Source of the DNA: Chamaecrista fasciculata
Taxonomy: Eukaryota > Streptophyta > Magnoliopsida > Fabales > Fabaceae
DNA: 64,000 nt
Assembly (NCBI GenBank): GCA_003254925.1
Contig: QANZ01029362.1
Coordinates: forward strand, 55,504 to 119,503
Direction of reading: 5' to 3'
The translations under genes and the position numbers were made by a program. Positions 36,691-47,438 of this stretch are shown in pieces (the stretch's first letter is position 1; the number at the start of each line of letters is the position of its first letter). The notes under the pieces are model-generated. The model saw nothing but the letters and a program-made list of their open reading frames with translations, made no database searches and was not told the origin of the DNA.

Positions 36691-36897
36691 CTTTTGTTGG
36701 GACCAATTATGAAGTTTCGTTTGAGTCCCTAAACATGTATTTGATAATCTTAAATGATTATTTGGCTATGAGGGATCCCAACAAATGTGTTTAACCATTT
36801 TTGTGCTGCTGACAAGACTTAGTATAAATTTTGGTATGAGAATTTTGTGGAACTTTTAGATGATATCTCTGTCCAGTGGGAGTCTGAGTAAACATTA

Positions 36898-37840
36898 ATT
36901 GGATTTTCTCCAATTCTGGTATGTTGTAACTTAGTTACAATTTATTGGATTTAGTCCAATTTGGCCTTCAAGAGGCATCTGTAGTAACTTTGTTACAATT
37001 GTTGGATTTAATCCAATTTGGCCTTCAAGAGGCATCTATAGTAACTTCGTTACAATTGTTGGATTTGATCCAATTTGGCCTTCAAGAGGCATCTGAAGTA
37101 ATTTTGCTATAATTATTGGATTTAGTCCAATTTTGGCCTTTAAGAGGCATCTGTAGTAACTTCGTTACAATTGTTGGATTTAATCCAATTTGGCCTTCAA
37201 GAGGCATCTGAAGTAATTTTGCTATAATTATTGGATTTAATCCAATTTGTCCTTCAAGAGGCATTTGAAGTAATTTTGCTATAATTACTGGATTTAGTCC
37301 AATTTGGCCTTCAAGAGGCATCTGTAGTAACTTCGTTACATTTATCGGATTTAGTCCAATTTTGGTCATTACAAACATATGAAGTAACTTTGTTACAATT
37401 ATTGGAGTTAGTCTAATTTGGCCTTCAATAGGCACCTCACATAACTTTGTTGCATTTATTGGTTTTAGTCCAATTTTGGCATTTACAAGCATTTGAGGTA
37501 ACTCTGTTACATTTATTGGATTTAGTCCAATTTTGACTTTGTTACATTTATTGGATTTAGTCCAATTTTGTCCCTTACAGGCATCTAAGGTATTACATTT
37601 ATTGGATTCAGTCCAATTTGACCTTCAAGAGACATTTGTAGTAACTTTGTTACATTTGTTGGATTCAGTCCAATTTTGGCCTTAGAAAGGCATCTGGTAC
37701 AGTTTAGTTGCATTTATTGGATTCAGTCCAATCTTAGCCTTTGAAAGGCTATTGGCATAATTTAATTATGTTTGTTGAATTCAGTTCAACTTTGGCCTGA
37801 AAAGGCATTTGATGTAATTCAGTTGCATTTGTTGGATATT
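36898..37840. repeat. Tandem array, about 57-60 bp unit, roughly 15 copies
   Basis: The unit carries TTGGATTTAGTCCAA, then GGCCTTCAAGAGGCATCTG, then GTAACTTTGTTAC. The first and last of these are short perfect palindromes (TTGGA/TCCAA and GTAAC/GTTAC), so each unit can form two small hairpins. The multiple-of-three spacing leaves a 136-codon minus-strand frame (37082-37492) of repeated LNPI..AKLLQMPLEGQIG, which I regard as a by-product of the repeat. Confidence 0.85.
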
Positions 37841-38930
37841 GTCCAACTTTGAGATCCAATTTCGTTCAGTTGGTGAGAAACATTGTTTTCCCTATCGGAT
37901 TCAATGTCTTGTGTTATCTCACAACTGAATTTTGTTGTTGTTTGGATTTGGTTTTGTTCAAATCTTGAATTTGACATCTTGTGTATCAGACTCATTTGGT
38001 TCACATCGTTAGTGAACATCCGTTGATAAATTTGTTGACTAAGGGCTTGCCTATGGAGTTTTTAAAATCCTGTGACCCATATGGCTCTTGTTGAAAATTT
38101 TTAAAAATGGTCTTAGTCTAGTGGGAGTCTGAGCTAAGTCTTTATAGACTTTTGTTTCTATCTATGACATTTTAATGTCATTTCGTACTCTATCTTATTC
38201 AGATACTGAAACCATTTTGTGTTGATGTTTGTATCACTTGTTTTCCTATCAAATTCAGTGATCTGTTTTGTGTATATCACTTGTTTCCTTATCGGATTTA
38301 GTGATCTGTGAGTATGGTTTCCTCTGTTATATACATTGGTGTATTTTGTGATAATTAATTACTTGCTTCAGTATTTTGTTGATTAATCTGTTAATAGATT
38401 AATGCTATCCAAGTGGGAGATTGTTGGAATTTTTGTGTGGATTAGCATTAATCTATTGTAAGATTACTATTTGTTTTTACTGATAAGTAATTAATTTATC
38501 GTAAATCTGAATAAGAATAGACTGGGTTCATATTATTTGTGGTAATTCGTGATGGGTTGGATTATCCACAAGCCTTCCGGGACCGGGCCAAGAACCCCAA
38601 GCCACGTCCTAAGAGTATTAGTAATTATCCCATTGAATTACTAATATTTATATGGAGTTTATTTGTTAAAGGGATTGTTTTGTAATTATGTTTAGGACCA
38701 TTTTGTAATATTCACTATGGACTAATTAGTGAATATTTTTTGGGTATATATATACCAAATTTGTTTCACAACTTTGAGATCCTCATTTTGCCCACTTTAG
38801 TCCCAATTTTGCTTTACTCCATCTTGGCTCACTCTTTGGATTAGTGGCTTAAAGATCTTAGCTCAATGCAAGATTAATTGCAACTCCAAGTTAGTGATTT
38901 CGTCTCCCACATCTCAGATTTATTTCCATA

Positions 38931-40048
38931 AAAAAAAATGTATATCAGGCCAAAAAAAAGATTAAAAATGTATCGTGTGTATGTACCATTTATTAATTTT
39001 CAATCATTCCTGGCTTCAAGTTTGATTTTCTAATTTGTAATTAATTATATACCACACATATGTCAATTAATCAGACTCCAATGCCTATAAATATCAATAT
39101 AATCTAATTAAATTGAAGGGAATTCAAAGAGATTTTTGTATGTGCAACAATGTTAAAATATACTAATATATGCGATTATTAAACTCAATATCAACATATT
39201 ATATACCAAGAATAATAGAATTATTGAGCTATGAAAATAATTAGTAGGGAGTTTAAAATTTAAATGGTCTTTGGTGTAGGAAGTGTACAATTTGAAGACT
39301 ATTTATAAAAGAAATAAATCGTGTAGCTTGATATAATCGTAAGAGTAATCAGATCTTGAAAGAGTTGAAGTTTTTGTGCAGGTGCGTAAACTGTAAATTA
39401 CAATCTCTGTCTAAGAGCTGCAAAACCCATTAATTAAATCCTGTTTTTTTAAACAAAAAAATGGTATAATACAAGTATGAATTAATTAATAATAAAATGA
39501 GTATTTACAACAAAAATTAGTACAATATATTATAATATAAATAATAAATTAAAAAAATAATTAATTTGATGTGTGATCAGGTCAAAAGATCTTGAGTGAA
39601 TAGTTAGAGAAATTTTCAAATCCTTATTAAATAACAACAGTTCAATTTTTTTTTATCCAAATATAACAACAGTTCAACTGATAGTGTAGGCAGGCACCAA
39701 ACTTATTATAAATTATAAATACTTCTGGCTTAATAACACCACAAGTCCCAACTCTTCCCGTGTGTGTATATATATATTGTTTAAGTCATACAAAAAGGCA
39801 GCAAATTTTGGACAAAACTTTATTTATAAATCCCTTTTAGGTATTTAACTTCCCATTAATTAATTAAGATTTTCTATTAAAAACCATTGAAGAAGTTTTA
39901 TTGTAAGAGATAATGAATGATGTAATATAATTAATATAATACTAAATTAACAGTAAAAAATCAAATTTCATTGTTTTGTTGTTGTGCCTAGCTAATTACA
40001 AGGAAAAACAAAAATAATTTGCCAAACTTTTGAGAGTATTTGATAATT
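38931..40048. other. Intergenic, AT-rich
   Basis: No gene. Contains a possible ATCAGGCC-A8 tail at 38944 between two AAAAATGTAT copies (weak), and the micro-insertion at 39631-39677. Confidence 0.5.
39631..39677. repeat. Micro-insertion with 15-bp target duplication
   Basis: ATAACAACAGTTCAA at 39631-39645 recurs at 39663-39677. The 17-bp insert is T9 plus ATCCAAAT. Same design as the insertions at 26906, 45003, 53760, 56530 and 58779. Confidence 0.75.
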
Positions 40049-40326
40049 GGCCAAAGTTCTATTTTGATCCCTCTGTTATGCTCATCGTTCCAAATAGGTC
40101 CCTCAGTTATTTTTCGTTCCATATTGGCCCCTCAGTTATCCAAAACTTGTCAAAGTTGGTCCCTCTAACGTTTTCCATCCATTTTTCCGTTAAAAAAATA
40201 GAAAAAATAAACTTTCATCCCCAAAAGTTTTATGTTCTTATATTAAGGTCCTTTTCTTTTTATAATAGGATCAAACCGTAAGAAAAGAAAATAAATTAAG
40301 ATTTTAAGTGAATTTGCCCAAAAACA
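40049..40326 (+). mobile_element. Dispersed repeat copy 1 (GGCCAAAGT-end MITE), cut by the gap
   Basis: Starts GGCCAAAGTTCTATTTTGAT and matches 63731-64000 closely over about 270 bp in the same orientation (both hold AACGTTTTCCATCCATTTTT and CTTTCATCCCCAAAAGTTTT). The terminal phrase is shared with the ends of the fold-back core at 51050-51441, so these belong to one MITE/MULE family. Its right end lies in the assembly gap. Confidence 0.75.
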
Positions 40327-41096
40327 NNNNNNNNNNNNNNNNNNNNNNNNNNNNNNNNNNNNNNNNNNNNNNNNNNNNNNNNNNNNNNNNNNNNNNNNNN
40401 NNNNNNNNNNNNNNNNNNNNNNNNNNNNNNNNNNNNNNNNNNNNNNNNNNNNNNNNNNNNNNNNNNNNNNNNNNNNNNNNNNNNNNNNNNNNNNNNNNNN
40501 NNNNNNNNNNNNNNNNNNNNNNNNNNNNNNNNNNNNNNNNNNNNNNNNNNNNNNNNNNNNNNNNNNNNNNNNNNNNNNNNNNNNNNNNNNNNNNNNNNNN
40601 NNNNNNNNNNNNNNNNNNNNNNNNNNNNNNNNNNNNNNNNNNNNNNNNNNNNNNNNNNNNNNNNNNNNNNNNNNNNNNNNNNNNNNNNNNNNNNNNNNNN
40701 NNNNNNNNNNNNNNNNNNNNNNNNNNNNNNNNNNNNNNNNNNNNNNNNNNNNNNNNNNNNNNNNNNNNNNNNNNNNNNNNNNNNNNNNNNNNNNNNNNNN
40801 NNNNNNNNNNNNNNNNNNNNNNNNNNNNNNNNNNNNNNNNNNNNNNNNNNNNNNNNNNNNNNNNNNNNNNNNNNNNNNNNNNNNNNNNNNNNNNNNNNNN
40901 NNNNNNNNNNNNNNNNNNNNNNNNNNNNNNNNNNNNNNNNNNNNNNNNNNNNNNNNNNNNNNNNNNNNNNNNNNNNNNNNNNNNNNNNNNNNNNNNNNNN
41001 NNNNNNNNNNNNNNNNNNNNNNNNNNNNNNNNNNNNNNNNNNNNNNNNNNNNNNNNNNNNNNNNNNNNNNNNNNNNNNNNNNNNNNNNNNNNNNNN
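40327..41096. other. Assembly gap (770 N)
   Basis: Unsequenced bases. The gap starts inside the dispersed repeat and ends at a TA microsatellite (41097-41120), so the break was probably caused by repeat content. Confidence 0.99.
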
Positions 41097-41236
41097 TATA
41101 TATATATATATATATATATATGGCTAGCTAGGTAGTTGCTCTCAAGTTTCAAACCAAATTATGAATGCTCTAAAATTCACAAGTCTTATATATAACACGA
41201 GAATATCAAAGGGAGGGAGAAATTAAAGAAGGATAT

Positions 41237-41536
41237 ATGGCTGAGCTTCAAAGATCAGTGACATCCTTCAGGAGACAAGGCTCTTCAGGATTGGTTTGGA
41301 ATGACAAATTTCATTCTGTCCTCAAAGACAAAGACCTCACCCAACTGGAATTGGATCCGGCTCCGAGACCGATGGAGCGCAGCCGGTCCACCGGAGCCCG
41401 ACCCTACCGGATGGTCACGGTGTCCCCAGGGCGGCCCAAGGACCCGCCTTCTCCTAAGGTGCCTAGTTGTGGACTTTGTGGCTTTTTTGGGAAACCGGTG
41501 GGTCAATCAAATTCTAAGGCTAAGAAACGGAGGTGA
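41237..41536 (+). CDS. MASS-like MAP kinase substrate protein, 99 aa
   Basis: Small single-exon protein resembling the Arabidopsis MAPK substrate proteins At1g80180/At1g15400 (MASS group, linked to stomatal development and MAPK signalling; from memory). It starts MAELQRSVTSFRRQGSSGLVW, the family N-terminal motif. The centre is Pro/Arg-rich (APRPMERSRSTGARPYRMV). Two Ser-Pro sites, VSPGRP and PPSPKVP, are likely MAPK phosphorylation sites. The C-terminus has CGLCGFFGKP and a basic tail, KAKKRR. Length is typical of the family. Its upstream region is partly lost in the gap, so its promoter cannot be read beyond 140 bp. Confidence 0.88.
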   Translation: MAELQRSVTSFRRQGSSGLVWNDKFHSVLKDKDLTQLELDPAPRPMERSRSTGARPYRMVTVSPGRPKDPPSPKVPSCGLCGFFGKPVGQSNSKAKKRR

Positions 41537-41944
41537 GGATATGATCAATAATGATATATGATTAATCTCAGTTTTTGAGCATGTAGAATTGTAAATTTGA
41601 TGTTGATCCTTAATTAATTGTTTAATTAGTTTCTTCTATTTCGGTTGTGCTTTGTTTGCTAGCTAGTTGTAATATGTATGTAGGTCATATATAGAACATA
41701 GATATATATATATATAGTTCATCCAATTAAGAATATAGTTGATATAATATAATTATTATCTGTTGATACTTGAATTTGTAATTGGACTTTAAACCTCCAA
41801 TGATCTTATATTTGATCGAAACTACTGATTCTACATCTATTTATTAGTGTTTGTTTAATTTCCCCTTTTTATTCATTAATTAGCATGTTAATTAGGGTTT
41901 ATCAACTCAAAATTAGAAGCAAGATGAATGTATTGTTTTTTTAA
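41537..41944. other. 3' flank of the MASS-like gene
   Basis: AT-rich with a short TA run near 41703. No further gene. Confidence 0.5.
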
Positions 41945-42463
41945 GGTCAAAGGGTCATTTTGGTCTTGAATGTATGCCCTAATGCTTATTTTGATCTTTT
42001 ATATTTCAAAATGTTTAAATTTGTTCTAAATGTTGACAAAATGTTTCATAATTGATCTCAAACTATTGAAGATGGTTATATTTATCTCGTTTCAAGTTCG
42101 AATATAACAAATTCAAAGTTATGTATTATTCTCAAATAGTACTTTTTCTATCGAATTGGGGCTGTCAGCGCAGCAAATGATGTCAAATCGATCTTGAAAG
42201 TAGATAGCTCGTTTCATGGTCAAACAAGAAAAATTGATCATATTTATCTCGTTTCAAGTTCAAATGCAATGAATTTAAAGCTATGAGTTACTCATAACAA
42301 ATCCTTTAAACTTAAAATGAGAGATGAGAAAAATATAACCAAATTCAATAGTTTGGGATCAAAATGAAACATTTTACCAACATTTAAGATCAATTTAAAT
42401 ATTTTGAAATATAAAGAACCGAAATGAACATTAGGACATTAGGACCAAAATGACCCTTTAACC
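41945..42463. mobile_element. Mutator-type MITE with 9-bp target duplication
   Basis: Begins GGTCAAAGGGTCATTTTGGT and ends in the inverse, ...GACCAAAATGACCCTTTAACC. Flanks TTTTTTTAA at 41936-41944 and 42465-42473 form a 9-bp duplication, with one extra T between the element and the right copy. Internal phrases (TCAAACTATTGAA, TTTATCTCGTTTCAAGTT and inverse equivalents) recur in the elements at 45590 and 50308. No coding capacity. Confidence 0.8.
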
Positions 42464-42473
42464 TTTTTTTTAA

Positions 42474-42918
42474 TTACTTTTACTTCTTGGCTGAGAGAAG
42501 AGCAGAAAATATTATATTGGAAGAAACATGATGCTATTTTGATTTAGATGAAAATTCATTTATGAGAAAGATATTTGAGCTAGCGTATAGGTGATTATTA
42601 ATTATATACAGTTCAAAACACATGTATTGCATGTATATATGTCCGATCGAGAAGATACAGCTATTACCTTTTTTCTGAATATCATCCCATTCTTAAATTA
42701 ATCTGATATAAATATATATATATATATATAGTGTTGAAGAAAGAGTCATAACATGAGGTATATACGTAAAATATAGTTTACTGAAAAATATATCGATCAA
42801 TGACACTAATTTGCAAGTTATTTTAGGGTTTAAAAAGTTTGCAATTGATGACTCGAATTCCTTTATTTACCTTTTTTTTTCCTCAAATTGAACCCAAATC
42901 CCTAGCTCTGCAATATGC

Positions 42919-42949
<31 letters not shown>

Positions 42950-43224
42950 AGTTTCATGAATAATCAAGCATGCATGTGTATATATGTATTGATCTCTTTG
43001 GTCTTCATATATATATATATATATATGCTATTTAATTTATCCAATAAATTAAAACACCTAGTTTAAAATCCTAATTTCCCAAGCTACAACGGCTCTTGGA
43101 TGAAACTCTCATCGGGACAATAATATATAATTTGGGGAAGATGATGAATTATGCTTAGTGCTAAACTCCATTTAATTAATTAATTTCTACCCTTTAAAAT
43201 AAATCTTCCATAAAATTCAGCTAA
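42474..43224. other. Intergenic with TA microsatellites
   Basis: TA runs at about 42713-42731, 42917-42945 and 43008-43026. No coding or conserved structure. Confidence 0.6.
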
Positions 43225-43740
43225 TTTTTTTTTCGGCCTGAAACATAATTCATTCAAAAGAAAGACAAAATCAAGCACAATACAAACAAAAACACAGCAA
43301 AATAATCAAATCCCTCCATAGAATCAACAAGAAAACTAGAAAGAACATCAACTGACGAAGGTGGGTGGTTTGCAACCTATCCAAGAGGACCCATCTCCGT
43401 GTCACAAATTGATAAGACAATCAGCTGCCAAGTTAACAGATCTAGGGATCCAACTAAAACTACAATCATCTAAAGAATTGGAAACACAAAAAAGAACCAA
43501 ACCAAACCAGATCCAGAACACATTTGCCACAAAACCCGCCGCAGAAAACACACGGACACGAGCAGAGAGCACACAGATCTGGGAAGGAAAACCGCCGAAA
43601 ACCACCTAAACTTAAAAATCACCGCTGCAGAAGACACACAGGAAAAAAGCGACGCCGATAACCCTAATATGAAATAGGGTGAATCTCTCATGAAAGAGAG
43701 AGGTGATCTCTCACGAGAAGGGGTTTGAGAGAGAACTCGA
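43225..43740 (-). mobile_element. 3' fragment of a LINE-type retroelement
   Basis: On the minus strand the element ends GTTTCAGGCCG followed by A9 (plus-strand T9 at 43225-43233). About 170 bp before that tail a frame reads SFSWIPRSVNLAADCLINL (43461-43405), which fits the C-terminal RNase H region of plant LINE polymerases (W.PR..N..AD.L). The rest is not alignable by eye. Its end is shared with the micro-insertion at 26906, so this family may be the source. Confidence 0.55.
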
Positions 43741-44490
43741 CTCTCATAAATTCATGTTGAGAATCTCTAATTTTACATGTTGAGAATTAGAAATTGACTT
43801 TAATGAATCCTAACTATTATTCATTTCTTTCTTCCAAATGCCTAATCAATTGACTTTAATCATGGTCTTCAAGAATAAATGAACAGATTAACCGGACGTA
43901 ACATAATAAAACCAAAAGTTTGTGAATTCTGATGCACTAATTTGGCAAGCAACCTAACAAATTAATAATTGTAATTTTTAATCATTAAACACGTAAATAA
44001 ATAATTAAGACCGCCGGCCTATAAGTTATTATTTGAGAAACGTCCATATATAAAATGCATATGCTCTGGAAAATTTTATGATATAGTATGTAACTACCAT
44101 GCATGTCTTGTATGTTTTGTTTGTAATTTCTTGATTTAATTAAAGATTATGAGTATCTTTGCATGATATACGTGTAGTTATCATCGTTGTTATATATATT
44201 GTTCACATTTATAGTTGTTTGTTATGGCAGTTGTTGAAGTCCACGGATGAAGAATAATATACTCTTAGATGTGCCTAGCCTAATTGTCGATATTTTTTTA
44301 AAAAAATTATTTTAATACCTAATTAAATAGTTATTTGTAGATAAGTTGGTGCAAATTGAGAATATACAAAGCCAATAATAAAATTCTATTCTGATGAGTC
44401 AGAGACTACTTATGCTAATTGACCTTTGAACATAATTTGCGTTGCAAATTGTTAAGACCCATTTGGCTTATAATAAGCCACTTAATAGTT
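43741..44490. other. Intergenic, AT-rich
   Basis: No gene or clear repeat seen. Confidence 0.5.
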
Positions 44491-44972
44491 AGGATGACAA
44501 TGGGTAGTATATATATATATATATATATATTAGTGTATTTTGGTCATTTTATTATTATTTGTATTTATTCATCTTATTCAACATTTATACTTTATTCATA
44601 TTCAATTAGTATCTCTATTTGTATTATATTCGATATCTAACATATAAGGATACATGAAATTAATGAATATATGATAAAATTTTCTAATTCAAAAATCAAA
44701 TTCCAATATCTAATATCTAGTATCCTTTAATTAAAATATAATATATAAAAAGTACAATAACATATTTATGTTATAGGATTACGAATAGTAAATATTTTTA
44801 TTATTCATTTATTTCGAATGAATATCGAATAGTTAAAATAATATTCATATTTATTTTATATTTAATAAAAATTTTTATTTTTTACTAACCTTATATGTTC
44901 AATAGATACTAAATATTTTTTATATGTAAATTCAGACGGATCTTCTAGATACTAGCTAAAATTGTCATCCCT
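44491..44972. mobile_element. Non-autonomous DNA element, GGATGACAAT ends
   Basis: Left end AGGATGACAATGGGTA is matched in inverse by the right end TAGCTAAAATTGTCATCCC. The interior is very AT-rich, including a TA microsatellite. Similar GGATGACAAT ends occur in plant hAT-like MITEs, but the target duplication is not clear. Confidence 0.55.
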
Positions 44973-45002
44973 TTATAACAATTTAAATTCTTACACCTTA
45001 AT

Positions 45003-45054
45003 AATTGAAAGGGACAATTTTTTTTTTTTTTGATCTGAATTGAAAGGGACAATT
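45003..45054 (-). repeat. Micro-insertion with 17-bp target duplication
   Basis: AATTGAAAGGGACAATT at 45003-45019 recurs exactly at 45038-45054. The 18-bp insert is T12 plus GATCTG. On the minus strand this is CAGATC plus oligo-A, as expected for a retroposon reduced to its tail. Confidence 0.85.
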
Positions 45055-45196
45055 AGAAACTATGGGGTTTTCGCTCTCCTCTTGTTTAATGAAAAAAATT
45101 GAAAATAATAAAAGAAGAAAATGAAGGAACGCTTGAGCTCTTTCCATATTATTATAATTTATAATAGTATCCTTAATCCTATCATATGCTCTCTCT

Positions 45197-45248
45197 AATT
45201 ATTGGGTTACAGATCCTTTTTAAATTATTGGGTTACAGATCCTTTTTA
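45197..45248. repeat. Exact 26-bp tandem duplication
   Basis: AATTATTGGGTTACAGATCC plus six further bases is repeated twice with no spacer, which suggests a recent slippage or repair event. Confidence 0.85.
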
Positions 45249-47438
45249 ATCTACTAGTGAATTATACTCACCTCAATTTTAGTTGAATTATATATTAAAT
45301 GTTACCAAAGATTTTTTTTATGAAGAATGGTCTTTTTTAATGGAATAATAAAAATAGTTAAATAATTTTCTTGTCTTTAAATTTAATTTTTATATATTTG
45401 TCGTTTGAAGTTCAAATGTATGTGACGAGTTTGGAGTTGTGATAAGTTATTCTTGATCAGTATTTTTCTGTTTAATTGAAACCGTCAACAAATAAAATCA
45501 AAATTAGATATGAAAATATGTTTGAAATTAATTAAACCAAAATGTGAAAAATTATGATAATTTAGTCGTAAATCCACTTTTGAACCTTATTTGAGCTAAC
45601 GGTTGCAACTTGGTAGAAATTAAAGAACTCGTCAATAGTAACTCGTACTTCAAAATTCGTCGTATTCGAACTTGAAATGAGAGATATTTAATCAGTTTCG
45701 CTCGTTTGATAATGAAACAAGTGACTCACTTCGGAGGTCTTTTTATTTGACCTTGTTTACTAATAATATATTAATCTCAATTGGAGAAAGAAAAGAGTTG
45801 TTTAAAGCAATATGTAGCTATGAAGTCGTTGTATTCGAATTTAAAATGAGAGATATAGTCAAGTTCAATAATTGAGACCAAACAGAAAAAGTAAAAATTT
45901 GTAAAAACATGCATGTAAGATCAATTTTGCAACATAAAAAGTTAGATTGTTAGATTGAAATTCACTTCAAATAATTAAGATGACCAAAAATATAATTTTG
46001 CCGAAGATAATATGCAAATTAATTGAGTTAATCTTTTTGTTCAAAAAACAATTTGAGTTCATCTTTTTAAAGGTTTAAACAGTTTTGGTATATTTTTAAA
46101 TATAATTTGGCTTTAAAATCAGTTACTTTAATCTATGCTAACTATTTTTTGTTGTTGTCAAAATTATAAATTTTGTTTTAGACATATTCATTTAAATACA
46201 TTGATTTATATTCTATCTCTATATACACAATTAGAAGTTTAGAACCCTTAAAACCATCTTAAAATATTCTAAGTATAACTTTCTATTGAATAAGAAATTT
46301 TAAAAAATTGTGGACCAAGAATCAAGCCTACCTTACTGGTTTTGACAAATCAATGAATTTGATTTTAGTTAGTTTAATCAGATTGGTTTGGTAGTTTAGC
46401 CAACGTTATATGAGTTTGAAATTGAATCTGTCTACCGTATACCAAATTAATGTACTTTCATTATAAAAGAATTAAATTCAATTTTCTTCAAATTCTAATT
46501 AATGAACACTTTGAGATCTTGAAATTATATTTAGTTTTAGTTTTTCTTTAAATTCCTCTAAAATTACAACGTAGTAATGTAGTATTAGTACTCTGATAAT
46601 ATATATATATATATTGGTTTCTTATAAGTATATTTTAATAGAGACAATTATATTTGAAAGTATGGTTGGACATGATATGTGGACGTTTCTCTCGATAAAA
46701 ATTTGAACCTAAATTCACTATTATGTGAGAGACTAGTTTCTTTCACTAGATCCAACTCTTATCGCATTAATTAGATATTAAAAATATATTTTAATTCTTA
46801 CTATACACATCAACTATGTAGTCAATCAAATGTTATCCCTCAAGTAAATAATTGATATTTGTAAAAAAAAAAAAAAGANTTGTCAGCCCACAGCTCAGCA
46901 GTGAGCAATAGTGATTGAGGCACACAATTATATATATGGATTGCCTCAACCTCTCTTTGCCTTGGTGTTGGAATCTTGCAAAATGTATATTCATTATTTA
47001 CCAACACAAAGAAAACAGAGTCTGCAAAATCCATCTATATATATATATATATTTGTCGTTTTAGAATATGACAAGACACAGTAAAATATAACAGAAGATC
47101 CATTCTGTCCATGGTTAATTGGTCATATTGATGTGTCATCTGGGTTTACTCTTATTCCGATTTCACCTCATTTTCTTCCCTTCAACTCTCTGAATATTCC
47201 TTGTCATTTTTAACTTTTTTTTAATTTTATTTGTCATTTTCTCTTTTCAAACAAATTAAAACACCAGATGAGAAAAATCAAAGCCAAAGATATATATATT
47301 TGTATAAGAGAAATTTCATTACATTCCAGATTTCATGTACAGACATCTGAATAGAATACAACAAAGACCTTTCCAGCATGGAAAATCGATGTGTTAATAA
47401 TTAAATCCTGTATAATATTATAGAATATATATATATAC
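45249..47438. other. Intergenic with degenerate MITE relic
   Basis: Around 45590-45930 lie phrases shared with the Mutator-type MITEs at 41945 and 50308 (CGTATTCGAACTTGAAATGAGAGATAT, TTTGATAATGAAACAAG, AATTGGAGAAAG), so this is an older copy. An ambiguous base follows an A-run at 46879. The remainder is AT-rich with short TA runs and has no gene. Confidence 0.55.

Larger units (their letters stand above)
34457..38930 (+). mobile_element. Non-autonomous Copia-like LTR retroelement without coding sequence
   Basis: A left LTR segment at 34457-34757 (starting TGTTGAAATTTTTGTG) matches a right LTR starting at 38422 (TGTTGGAATTTTTGTG) over about 300 bp. The right copy continues to about 38930, so the left LTR has lost its 3' part. 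A polypurine tract, AAGTGGGAGA, lies directly before the right LTR, as in Copia elements. No tRNA primer-binding site and no gag-pol frame is visible. The body is taken up by two tandem arrays. A third, diverged tract/LTR-start junction (ATGCTATCCAAGTGAGAGA...) at about 35081 suggests internal rearrangement or nesting. Confidence 0.75.

Noticed and set aside
37082..37492. 136-codon minus-strand frame of repeated LNPI..AKLLQMPLEGQIG
   Set aside because: It is produced by the 57-60 bp tandem array and breaks where units differ in length; not a gene.
38934..38973. ATCAGGCC-A8 between two AAAAATGTAT copies
   Set aside because: The duplicated flank is only 10 bp of A-rich sequence beside an A-run, so chance is likely; mentioned only as weak support.
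40304..41152. Long open frames on both strands over 40304-41152
   Set aside because: They consist of undetermined bases.
46860..47034. Sequence near 46885 (GTCAGCCCACAGCTCAGCAGTGAGC) vaguely like a miR156 star
   Set aside because: No miR156 core (TGACAGAAGA) nearby and no hairpin partner.
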